Shown here piece after piece: positions 1 through 9,665 of a DNA stretch of 64,000 nucleotides. Numbering within the stretch: position 1 is the first letter of the stretch; each line of letters starts with the position of its first letter. Location: contig NC_049901.1 in the NCBI RefSeq assembly GCF_001411555.2, forward strand, positions 27,794,372 through 27,858,371, written 5' to 3'. The stretch comes from Juglans regia. Its lineage: Eukaryota; Streptophyta; Magnoliopsida; Fagales; Juglandaceae. Made by a program: the position numbers and the translations under genes. The notes under the pieces were generated by a model. That model was not told where the DNA came from. It saw only the letters and a list, made by a program, of their open reading frames with translations, and searched no databases.

Positions 1-487
1 GCTAAAACCTTATGTAACATCAAAAATCATATCTTGGAGCACGAAAAAAATTCTACACCCTTTAATCTTATCCAAATCACTTTTTAAAAATATGCAGCAT
101 CTCTGAACCTCAAATTTCTAAAAACTCAATCTATAAAGTCTGCAGGATCTCAAACCTTAAATTTTCACATATCATCTCTTAGTCCTCAAATTTCTATACC
201 TCCAATCTGAATTAACTTCCTAACCCACAGATATTCAAACCTCATATATTATAGTCTGTTGAACCTCAAACCTGCCTTTCAATTAAGCTTATGCTTACTT
301 TCAAAATCTAAACCTTAAATCTTATAAAAATCATTTGCTAAAGTCTACGTAAAGAGCCTACCGAATCTAAAACCTCAAATGTAATAAAAATCATTTCTTA
401 AAATCTACAACTCTAAAACCTCAAATTTCGTAGGCCATCTACCATGAGTTTGCAAATGCTCAAACAAAATATCTTCAAAATCATATC
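1..487. repeat. Degenerate short tandem repeats, non-coding
   Basis: AT-rich DNA with a recurring loose phrase (variants of AAACCTCAAAT followed by TAAAAATCATTT) spaced at roughly 50-70 bases. No coding potential is visible. It abuts the solo LTR that starts at 488 and has no primer-binding site or polypurine tract, so it does not look like the interior of that element. It could be an old minisatellite or part of another decayed repeat. Confidence 0.5.
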
Positions 488-1029
488 TGTGACACCCCCA
501 AATTCCGCTTGGGATCGGACGGACATTTGAAGTGTCGAGACATGCAACACAAGGTTACCTGCCCCCGTTCATGACATATAAGATGCAATATTCCTAACAT
601 GCATCTAGCATTATGCAATATTCGCAGCGGATAATTTTTTTTCTTTAGCAATACTATGCACCAAACTAAAATATCCCAAATACTTAAAACATACTCCATA
701 CTTAACGACATACTAAACAACTAAGATCACAATAATAGTCTATAAGGTTGTGATCAAAAGAGTGCTGGAGATTGAACTCCACCAATACAAGTAGTAATCT
801 GAGGTAACTATTGTAATACCATCTACGTCGCACCGTCGCTTAGTCGGCCGTTTCCAGTTGGTCGATTCCCAGTTCTCCTTCAGATCCTATAACAAAATCT
901 ACCATTCGGGGGGAATGGTAGTTGAGACTACCATAGTGAGATTTGTTTACAAATCTCAGCAAGTTAATAGAAAAATTCCCCACAGGTTAATGATGCATGC
1001 ATGGCAGTAAAAGCATGAATGCATAATCA

Positions 1030-1375
1030 AATCATAAGTAATCATAGCATAACTTGACATACAACATAGCATAACTGGCATAACTTAAACTGAAACTGAA
1101 GCTTAGCATGAACGTGACTTGAAACATAGCATGAACTTGAACTTGAAATATAACATGGACTTAAAACATAACATGAACGTGAACATGCATAATTTGAACA
1201 TGAACTTGAGCATGACATAACATAAACGTGAACTTGGAACATAACGTAAATGTGAACATAACATAACATGAACTTGAAACATATTCTTGTCTCATGGGAT
1301 TACCATGATTGCGTGAACGTAACATAACGTGAACTTGAAACATGACTTGAACGTGAAATACATGAACTTGAAATC
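1030..1375. repeat. LTR minisatellite 1 (CATGAACTTGAA-like)
   Basis: Irregular tandem repetition of short words such as ATAACATGAACTTGAA and CATAACGTGAACTTG inside the solo LTR. The same block occurs in the LTRs at about 16.94-17.24 kb and 23.73-24.03 kb. In the plus-oriented copies it appears as GTTCAAGTTCATGT repeats near 44.82-45.0 and 50.88-51.1 kb. Open frames across it only translate the repeat. Confidence 0.7.
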
Positions 1376-1506
1376 TTATTCAATAGACTTAATCATTAAA
1401 GTGACCATATGGGTGCTACACAGGTCCCCTTGAGCCGTGTGTCCCTGCCGATTACCGCATCACATCACAGGTTTCTATACCAGCTGTGAGTGCGTTAATA
1501 CGTACT

Positions 1507-1654
1507 CCACAGTTGTTGTGGCCCCACGTATTCTACGTGTCACAATTGCTGTGTCTCACGTAGTGTATGCTCCACAGTTGTTGTGGCCCCATACTTCATG
1601 CTCCACAGTTGTTGTGGCCCCATGACTTATTTGTTTGTGCCACACTTGCTGTGG
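1507..1654. repeat. Array of five short inverted repeats (CCACA...TGTGG) in LTR
   Basis: Five 15-base units start at 1507, 1540, 1572, 1603 and 1640. Three are identical (CCACAGTTGTTGTGG), and the others read TCACAATTGCTGTGT and CCACACTTGCTGTGG. Each can fold into a 5-bp stem with a 5-base loop, though the second is weaker. The array is preserved in the LTRs at 17380-17527 and 24172-24319. It lies between the two minisatellite blocks of the LTR. Confidence 0.75.
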
Positions 1655-1859
1655 ACACACGTAACGTAATGTGTGGCACCATCGGCGTTAGTGCCTGGCG
1701 CGCTCCGGTGACCAGCTAATTAGGCCCCATTCTCAACTTGTTGACTGTACTTTGTCAACCCAGGGAATTTCACACCTATTTAGACACTCCAGCGTGAACA
1801 AAGGAGTTCCACTAGGATATTACCCCATCCTAGCGCTTAGGGTCGTGATTGACATGAAT

Positions 1860-2290
1860 AACTTAACTGGCATACATGACATTTCGTAACGTGACGTAAC
1901 ATGATCGTGACATAAAAGACAAAAGTCCTGACGTAGCATAACATGACATGAACATAAGATGACAGACATGACATACTTCAAGACATAAATGTAACAGAAT
2001 ATATTTCATAACATGGCATACATGTAACATGCAACATTTCGTAACATGGCATACCATATAACAGACAACATTTCATAACATGGTGTAACATGTGACAGTG
2101 AATCTTACATGACATGAAATACATGTAACAGATGGCATACTTAACTTAACATGACATGCTTGCAATGTATAGGAATACGTGACAGAATATCTTTTGTAAC
2201 AGATGAATAAATCATGACAGAATAAATTCTGTGTAACAGATAAATATGTAATGACTTGGCATGGCACATATGATAACATGCATACATACA
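1860..2290. repeat. LTR minisatellite 2 (CATAACATGACATG-like)
   Basis: Second tandem block of the LTR, built of words such as CATAACATGACAT, ATTTCGTAACATGGCATAC and TGTAACAGATGAATA. Equivalent blocks are at about 17.73-18.15 kb and 24.51-24.93 kb, and in the opposite orientation near 50.25-50.5 kb. No gene. Confidence 0.65.
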
Positions 2291-5200
2291 ATTTAGTTCC
2301 CTTACTTATCACTCATACACATTAAACTGATAGTAAGTTAAAAGCTAACTTACCTCGATCGTCGCGTTCTACTAGAATAAAGTGCGAAACACGAGGAACT
2401 GTAAAAGGTTATTCTAAAAGTTAGAAATTAATTACTAACAATTAGAAATGTGAAAAGAGACAACTTAGAGTAAAATTACCATTTTACCCTCTACATGTGG
2501 GCAAATGACCATTTTACCCCCTAACTTAAGGATTTGATATCCTAATTCCAAAAAATTACCAAAATTTACATTCCTCATGTAAATTTTGTCCCAAACTCAA
2601 ATCTCAACTCAGAAAAATTTAAAACCAATCACAACTATGAAAAACTCACTATGGCCGAAACCTACATAGGCCATTTGTCTTATTTTGGTTGCAATTCTTT
2701 CAAGTTCCAAAACTCATGAATAAACCAAAATCTTGTAACAAAGATCTTCCTATCCTAAGTTTAAAAACACCCTTAAAACTATCCATTAAGAAAAAGCTAA
2801 TTATCAATACCAAACTTTTTGTAAAAAGACCCAAACTTTTTAACAAAAAGTAAACCTTAAATCACAAGTTTTGACCTTAATAAAAACATCTCCAAGAATT
2901 CCAAAAAAATCAAATCTTACTTCTAACATATTCATAACATCATCCTAAGATCAAACATGCTTTAAAACATCAAACAAAACTCACCAAAAAACACAAAACA
3001 ACACTTGGAGTTTTTGGTTTTAAACTTAGTCCAAAACAGAAACTGATTTTCCCAACTAACTATGATCAATCTCTTGATCCATGGCTTAAAGACATGTGAT
3101 CTTCAAACTAACACATCACATAGTTTAAAAATGTGACCTAAAGAAGATCCAACCATCAAACTTAAAATCACATGGCTAAAAGTTAATAAAACATGGATCT
3201 AACTCAAAAACATCAAAGTTTAGGCCTAACCGAAATCCTCTTGCATAGAAAATCATATCTTTAAAAATAATACTAAATATCTTCGAAATAACATCCTAAT
3301 ATGTATATAAGAGGCTTAGGATCCTCATATAAAAATATCAAAGCCTTTGGAATAAGATTAAATCACGAAATATTCAAACTTTCACCAAACAGAAACTGTT
3401 TTTCCACTTCCAGTTTTCAAGTTTCTAACTCTAAGCAAATCTATCATCAAAAGCTTTATTCATGCAAAAAAAACCTCAATGAACATTCAAAAACACATGT
3501 TAACAACACTCCATAAAATTTTCGGACCAAGATAAGTCCATTAGCTTGGTCAAAACTTCCAAAACATAACATACTCTCCAATTTCACGCCCAGAATGACC
3601 TTTCCATGGTTAAAAATACTTTTGACCGATCAAATGAGAATGGAATGAGACTAATAATATATCCACGAAAACTAGACTCAAAGACAAACAACTTATGTGA
3701 AGGAATCATTGTGCGAAAATACTTACAAAGGTCGTAAATGGCCACGCAAAAAGTCTAAGAAATCTGCCCGAGAGAGCTCTTTTGGGTTTCTCTCTAAGAA
3801 CGGGAGAAAGAAGTGATAAAATGGAGAGAAGTATGTCTTGCACGACTTTAGACTTCTGGAGGGAGAAGTTATGAGCTTGAATGACCCTTGATTGGAGGTG
3901 GATATGTGACATAAAGTGGAGAATAGAGAGGGGCAGAGACTGCTTGCAGCAGCTGTGAAAGATGGAGGTTGATGGAGTGAATTTCTCCTTCACATCAAGG
4001 CACTATTGGGTGCGGCCAATGGCAGTGGATGGTCTGCCATGTGGGGGAGGAAACTTCTCCAAGAAGCTTTGCCAAGGTGGCCAATTTCGTGGGCCTTGGT
4101 GGGCCCCACCAAGTGGGCTTCAATTTGGGGTTTAAAGGGGGTTTGGTTAGGGTTTGAGATGCAATCAAGCCCAAAATCAATTTTTCTTGGCCCAATCAAA
4201 TTCCCAAGGTTTAAAAGGTTGAATAATGATGTCATAACAAGGATTTGATTAATTAATAGCATGTGGAAGTGATTTAATCAAGTGATTAAACACAATGCTA
4301 GAAATCGGATTAAAAAGGGTTTGGAGGCCAACTTTAGGGTTTGGGAAAACCATTTAGGGTTTTGGTTTCAACCAAGCTTTTGGGGTTTCAATTGGATTCC
4401 AATCATTTAGGGTTTTGCTAGGGTTGAAACCCTCTTTGGTCTGGCACAATTTGGTTGAACAGATGAAACACAACTTTGCTTAGGTGGCATGATCTCACAC
4501 CTTGATTCCTTCACAAATCTATCTAATGGTTCTTCTTTGTGTCAAGTGTCTAATACCATTCACTAAGTGTGGCTAAAATCTTGCCAAGTGTCCAAATAAA
4601 ACTTCTCTAACCTAATTTGGACATTCCACACTGTGATTTTGAAAACACTGCAATGGGTGCGCTTATCGAGGTTACTATTCACTCCAAAAAAATACATAAT
4701 AAACTTAGTACTAAAAAATTCTAAATATTCATATTAACTTATAGTGAAAATCGTTTAACGAAATTCAACCCCGAAGTGCCCCTAAAAATAATTTCACAAT
4801 TTTCAACAGACGTTTCGTCCGGAATTATGAAAATAAGTTATTGCGCCATAAAATCCTAAATAATCCTCTGAGTCTAATGGCATAGACCATAACGCATTCT
4901 GACACTTCTAACTACCTCAAATAATTAAACTCATATTACTAGCACCATAGTGAGTGATAACACTGACTATGTTGACAGACTAAAACCTATGCGATTGGTC
5001 GATTCGTAAAAACTTTTGGGGTTTTCACGAGATTCCTAAAGTCAATAGAAATTCCACCAATGAATTTCTAGCGGACTATTACATTTACAAGGTGAAGTTT
5101 ATCTGAGAACCTGAAATGGCATCAAAGGGCGTATGGGAGAGAAAAGAAAAAAAAAATAAAAGGACGAGGGAGAGCAGTTGTTGAGATAAGGACGTGGGTA

Positions 5201-5335
5201 ATGGAGTGGAAAACTGATGAGAAAAATGAAGAATTCTACTCGTGAGAAGTAACTAACAGTGTGGAAAGGAAGTCACGCATCAATGGGAACCCACATAGAC
5301 GGCCAAAATGCAGGAGAGTGGGAGGCATCTGCTGT

Positions 5336-5350
5336 CACTACAACACAATT
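5336..5350 (+). repeat. Left terminal inverted repeat of CACTA element (TSD TGT at 5333-5335)
   Basis: CACTACAACACAATT, paired with 33366-33380 on the other strand. The three bases before it are TGT. Confidence 0.85.
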
Positions 5351-5645
5351 GCTTTTTAGCTAGCGACGGTTGGGAAATTGTGACAGTTCCCAAACCGTCA
5401 CTAAAAGGCATTTTTTGTGACTGTTGCTTGAAACTGTCACTAAAGACAGATGAGTTTTTTTGACGTTCCAACGTATGAGAAATTGTTTGAACATCCCATA
5501 TACGTTCGAATCTTCTGGCTGCTTACATGTGAACGTGAAATGTTTTGGCGCCAATGTTCGAGCGTTAGTAATTAACGTTTGAACGTGAAATGTTTTGCGC
5601 CAACGTTCGAACATTAAGTACTAACATTCGAACGTTAATTGTAAA
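5341..5645. repeat. Left subterminal repeats of CACTA element
   Basis: The outer part alternates GCGACGGTT, AACCGTCAC and AACTGTCAC, giving potential hairpins. From about 5465 there are several versions of AACGTTCGAACATT/AACGTTTGAACG. In En/Spm elements subterminal motifs bind the TNPA-type protein; equating these words with binding sites is inference. Matching motif clusters are found at the right end. Confidence 0.7.
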
Positions 5646-5942
5646 TTTAAATTAAATATGATTCTAATTTAAAAATTATGTGATTTTTATAGTGCATAAT
5701 TTGTGAACAAGTTCAAAAAATTGACTTGTATATATTTATATATACACAATTTGTAATATATAAACATATATTTATGTTTATATATATTTGAAGTGCAGTA
5801 ATTTAGTATTAAAGTTGGAAAATATTACATTAAAGAAGATTGAGAATTAAAATTAAAAAACGATAGAAATATTCATACAATATTTTTCTTTACAAATATT
5901 AAAAGTAAAATACAAAATATGATAGAATTTAGTAAACAACGC

Positions 5943-7050
5943 TCAGATGATAGCGTTGTCCGCAAAAGTCAAACTCCGTACCTCCTCAGTCAAGGTATCA
6001 ACCTTGTCATTGAGGATAGTTACAAGATGGGTGAGCTCGGCGACAGATGCCGATATAGCCGCGAGCGATCGATCGATTTTATGATCGATATGCACAGTCA
6101 GCTGTGAGATCACCGCATCAACCCAAGCAGGCCGCGCATCTCCTATAGATGTACTTGGCATCTGCTGACTACTACTCCCCACATGACCTGGCTCAGGCTG
6201 TGTTAGAGGAACTAGATCCTCTACAGGGGGTGGCTGACGTCCCCTCGCATGTCCAATGCTACGTCGATGCGTGGTCATGTCGAGGGGGCTCATATGATCT
6301 TGGACCCGCTACTCTGGTTGGGTTGGCACTCCCCGCGCAAATAATAGCCGGCTGATCAGGACACCGTATGAGAAATTAACCGTGGAGACGATGCTTGCCT
6401 CGTAACGATCCTCTCAAAGATTTGCAGTGAAAAATCTATGGGATCTCCACGTGCCACTTGAATAAAAAATTGTGTCCAAAGCCGACTAAATGTGGTTTTT
6501 TGTACCACAGGATCCATGTTTGTTGCAACAATAAGATAAACATGTGAAAGAAATGTAACAGATGGTTCTGGTTGAAGGCGTTCTTCCTCTCAATCTATAT
6601 GTGGTCCCTCCCGTTGAGGATGTAGAAATCCTCATCTCGATCATTATCCCGAGCCTCGAGGCCAGTATCCTCGGCCTCTGACTGGTCTTCATCTCTGGTT
6701 GATGTTGGCTCAAATGGGCGGCCAGTAGATGATGCAGAAGTGCCTACATCCTCACGAGGTGTAGCGTGTGCAGATGTCTCAACTCCTCGACCAATGCCAA
6801 GGTGCTCAGCAATGACATCTGGTGAAATCTCAATGGAAACACAGCGTAGAGTCGCGGTGTGAGAGGATGCATCTTGAGGCATGTCACACATCCCCATATA
6901 GACCTCCTGAACCATTGAGGGATATGGATATACCTTCCCCCTTAATGTGCAGATATTTCCCCAGCCTCTACTAAGGAAAACATCTCTTAGGTTCGTTTGC
7001 TCCCATATGAGTTCATTGAAGTCATTAATCAAGACCTCTCGCTCTACCAT
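5943..7050 (-). pseudogene. Putative plant transposon protein (Transposase_32-like), frameshifted
   Basis: Read on the minus strand from the ATG at 7050. The N-terminal part (to about 6590) carries the block RGWGNICTLRGKVYP followed by a YMGMC and VSIEISPDVIAEHLGI stretch. This matches my memory of the 'putative plant transposon protein' domain family. A frameshift near 6570-6590 moves to a frame with MDPVVQKTTF, a LISRLLFARGV segment, and a C-terminal part (6293-5943) that is proline/serine-rich and then coiled-coil-like (VDTLTEEVRSL). A further stop lies between about 6340 and 6350. Function of the family is unknown. It lies between two clusters of CACTA subterminal motifs and opposes the transposase, so it is either an element gene or a capture. 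Confidence 0.6.
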
Positions 7051-7079
7051 AACAGTACGAGTCCCGATACGAGTAGTGT

Positions 7080-8066
7080 CCTGAGTGGCTCATTCCCTCC
7101 CTCATTTCCTAGTATGCAGAGGATGAGCCATATCCTGAAAATAGAAAAGGAAAAAAAAAATTATTTACATTGATGCATTGTTCAAATAATTTTAAGCTAT
7201 TCTGCATTAACGTTCGAACATAGCAAAATAAACGTTCGAACGTTAAGATAAAACATTTGGACATGTATCCCTTACGTTCACACGTAAAACAATGCAAATA
7301 AATTTTCGTTCGGACATGTATCCTTTACATTCGCACGTAAAGCACATAGGTGCGAACATATAACATACATGTTCGAACGTAAACAGTAAATAAATTTAAA
7401 TAACTTACGTTTGGACGTTTATGTTATACGTATATTTACATGCGAACGTAAAAGATTACATGCGAACGTATAAGATTAACGTTCGAACGTTGAGACATAA
7501 ATAAATTTAAAAAGTAGTACGTTCAGACATTATAAGTAAATGTCCGAACTTACAAAGAAATAAAGTCCGAATGTAAAATAATTCATGTTTGAATGTAGAA
7601 GCCCTAACGGCTATGTAATTGAAACGTTGTATGTTCGATCGTCTTGGAGGAACGCTCGAACATTACAACACAGAATGGCTGAGTCAACTCAGCCATTATT
7701 GAAATCTCCAAAATCAATCTACAACGTTCTAAATGCCAAAATGTCATCGTAAAAATGAAGTATACACTTCAAGAAACTTTTATACGGTTACATTTGGCCA
7801 ATGGCAAGCCGTGGTGGCCGGAAAATGGAGTTAAACATCCAGCCACCACTTCGCCCATTTTAAACAAAACCAAACCCAAATTTCGAATAAAATACATGTT
7901 ATTTGAATAAAAAATGAATGCTTACCTTTTAGTGATGGTTGTGGCAGAGTTTGACGGCGGAGGTGATGGAGGAGTGGTGGCATGCAAACAGGAACGAAGT
8001 GTGTAATGGTGAAAATGTCGTTTCGCCGTTCTGTTTTGGACTTATATACACGAAATGTTCGAACGT
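7080..8066. repeat. Inner cluster of ACGTTCGAACGT motifs, otherwise non-coding
   Basis: Between about 7200 and 7690 there are many forms of the palindrome (for example AAACGTTCGAACGTTAAG near 7231 and TAACGTTCGAACGTTGAG near 7477), plus ATGTTCGAACGTAATT at the LINE-1 insertion point (8055-8070). These resemble the motifs at both CACTA ends but lie about 2 kb inside. The rest shows no credible gene. Confidence 0.6.
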
Positions 8067-8082
8067 AATTCTTAGTAGGTTC
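8067..8082 (+). repeat. Target-site duplication of LINE-1, left copy (right copy 13821-13836)
   Basis: AATTCTTAGTAGGTTC occurs immediately before the LINE 5' end and again immediately after its poly(A). This is a perfect 16-base direct repeat, as expected for target-primed reverse transcription. Confidence 0.95.
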
Positions 8083-8183
8083 AGCAAGAATACAACAGTC
8101 TTAATCAGTCTCCTCTCTATTTTCTCTCTAGAGAATAGAGGTGGTGTAGTGAGTTCGGAAACGAGAAGGAGTGAGGTGTAGCT

Positions 8184-9665
8184 ATGGAGGATCTCCAGGA
8201 GATGATGGAGAATTTCCAGTTGAATGAGGAGGAGGGTGCGGCAATTGATATTGAGGGGGAGGGGATACCAGAGATCTTACGTAAAGGTGATCGTAGTTTG
8301 ATTAGCAAAATATGGTCCGAGAGACAGGTCGGGAAGAATATTGTAGAAAATACTATGGCGAAGGTTTGGAGATTGAGCAAGCCTGCGGTATTTACAGAGG
8401 TGGGGAGGAATCTTTTCATCATCACGTTTGCTACCCATGCTGATAAGAGCCGGGTAGAGAGTGGCAGGCCATGGCTTTTTGATGGGAATATGTTTGTAAT
8501 GAATGCATTCGATGGGTTTACTCCATTGAATAAGATATCCTTCGATAAGGCCGTGTTATGGGTTCAGTTCCATAACTTGCCTTTGGTAGGGATGTCCAGG
8601 GAGTGTGGGATAAAGCTGGGAAATTCTATAGGGGAGGTGAAGGAAGTGGAGGCGGATGAAGACAATGTCGGGTGGGGTAAATTCCTTAGAGTTAAAATTC
8701 TAATGGATTTGAAGAAGCCTCTAGCCAGGGGACGTACTATTACTTTGCAAGGGTCAAAAGTTTGGGTTCCAATCAAATATGAGAAGTTGTCACGTTTCTG
8801 CTTGCAGTGCGGTAGAATTATACATGATGGCGTTGAGTGTCCAGTCAAAATTGTTACGGGAGTGCCAAAACAGTTTGGTAGCTGGCTTCCAGCGGAAGAT
8901 GGAGGTCGTCGTCTTCGGTATTTTTCTCATAAGGAGCATGTTTCGACAGTAAAAAGCATGCAAACGGAGATGGGGAAGAATACGGAGGATGAGGGTGGCG
9001 AAGATGGTGGAGGTGTAGCTCCAATGGGGGAGACGGACGCTTGCAATTCAAATTGGAATGGTGCTGAAGTCTCGGAGCAGGGTGGTATGGATAGCGGGTT
9101 TGTAGGCAATGTTGAAGGATTAGATCACGGGGACTGCTTTCAAAATACAAAAAAGGAAAGGGCGGGAACGACGAAAGAGAACAGTTGTCACGAAAAGTCT
9201 CCGTTATCTTCAATAAGATTGGCTGAAGATATATCAGTTACTCAAAATCCGGAGGGAAGCAAATTTCATGGAATAAGATTGGCTGGAGATATATCGGTTA
9301 CTCAAAATTCGGAGGGAAGCAGATTTCACGGAATTATGCAAGATGGCCATGCAAACTATACCACAGTGGGCTTTATCGATGATAGTTTCTCTCCAGCTAA
9401 AGGATCAAATGAAGCCCATCAACTTTCAGTGCAACCAATTAGAAGGTCTTCTCGTAATACCTGGAAAAAACGTGCTCGTAATCCATGCATGAACTCATTT
9501 ATTAATACTGAGAGTTCAGGTAATAAACGTCCCATACAAGGTGATAGTTGTGACAATGCAATAATTGGTGGAAGTAAGAAAACAAAGACGACTAGGGTGA
9601 CTGAGTTTGATCAAACGCATGAGTTATCGGCAGAGGCTGTTGAACAGCCCTGCCGAACCAAATGA
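8184..9665 (+). CDS. LINE-1 ORF1 protein (DUF4283 plus CCHC zinc knuckle), intact
   Basis: 493 residues, with ATG at 8184 as the first methionine of the frame after the leader. In plant L1 elements this is the RNA-binding, nucleocapsid-like protein that coats the element transcript. Residues about 40-180 resemble the DUF4283 domain, with typical segments GRPWLFDGNMFV, FHNLPL and WGKFLRVKI. A zinc knuckle CLQCGRIIHDGVEC (C-X2-C-X4-H-X4-C) lies at residues 206-219. The second half is polar and low-complexity and contains a 20-residue tandem duplication. The stop TGA (9663-9665) overlaps the ORF2 start ATG (9662-9664) in the four bases ATGA. It is the only long protein in the window with no visible defect. 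Assignment to L1 ORF1 is firm; activity is unknown. Confidence 0.92.
   Translation: MEDLQEMMENFQLNEEEGAAIDIEGEGIPEILRKGDRSLISKIWSERQVGKNIVENTMAKVWRLSKPAVFTEVGRNLFIITFATHADKSRVESGRPWLFDGNMFVMNAFDGFTPLNKISFDKAVLWVQFHNLPLVGMSRECGIKLGNSIGEVKEVEADEDNVGWGKFLRVKILMDLKKPLARGRTITLQGSKVWVPIKYEKLSRFCLQCGRIIHDGVECPVKIVTGVPKQFGSWLPAEDGGRRLRYFSHKEHVSTVKSMQTEMGKNTEDEGGEDGGGVAPMGETDACNSNWNGAEVSEQGGMDSGFVGNVEGLDHGDCFQNTKKERAGTTKENSCHEKSPLSSIRLAEDISVTQNPEGSKFHGIRLAGDISVTQNSEGSRFHGIMQDGHANYTTVGFIDDSFSPAKGSNEAHQLSVQPIRRSSRNTWKKRARNPCMNSFINTESSGNKRPIQGDSCDNAIIGGSKKTKTTRVTEFDQTHELSAEAVEQPCRTK
9212..9331 (+). repeat. 60-bp in-frame tandem duplication in LINE-1 ORF1
   Basis: Two adjacent 60-base units (9212-9271, 9272-9331) with a few substitutions. 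They encode two 20-residue repeats sharing IRLA-DISVTQN-EGS-FHG. The length is a multiple of three, so the frame is kept. Confidence 0.85.

Larger units (their letters stand above)
488..5083 (-). mobile_element. Solo LTR of the long-LTR Ty3/gypsy-like family
   Basis: Begins TGTGACACCCCC and ends GACTATTACA, the same TG...CA ends as the two LTRs of the element at 16.4-27.5 kb, and is collinear with them throughout. The sense strand of the family is minus. There is no primer-binding site below 488 and no polypurine tract above 5083, so this is a lone LTR. The five bases on each side (ATATC left, TTTAC right) do not match, so no target duplication is visible. It looks older than the other pair: visibly more substitutions, and CCCCC in place of GCCCGC at the edge. 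Confidence 0.85.

Noticed and set aside
1042..1343. Cysteine/valine-rich minus-strand open frames in the LTRs, also near 16.9-17.2, 17.7-18.2, 23.7-24.0 and 24.5-24.9 kb
   Set aside because: They are translations of the minisatellite words (CATGAACTTGAA, CATGACATAA); no domain and no consistent start.
1437..1625. A 62-codon open frame repeated identically at 17310-17498 and 24102-24290
   Set aside because: It lies within the LTR and simply translates the CCACA/TGTGG repeat array. Its conservation follows from recent LTR duplication, not from coding function.
5084..5332. Gene promoter or 5' UTR between the solo LTR and the CACTA element, with 33384-33640 as its continuation
   Set aside because: Joining the two flanks gives a purine-rich sequence but no open frame or recognisable gene.
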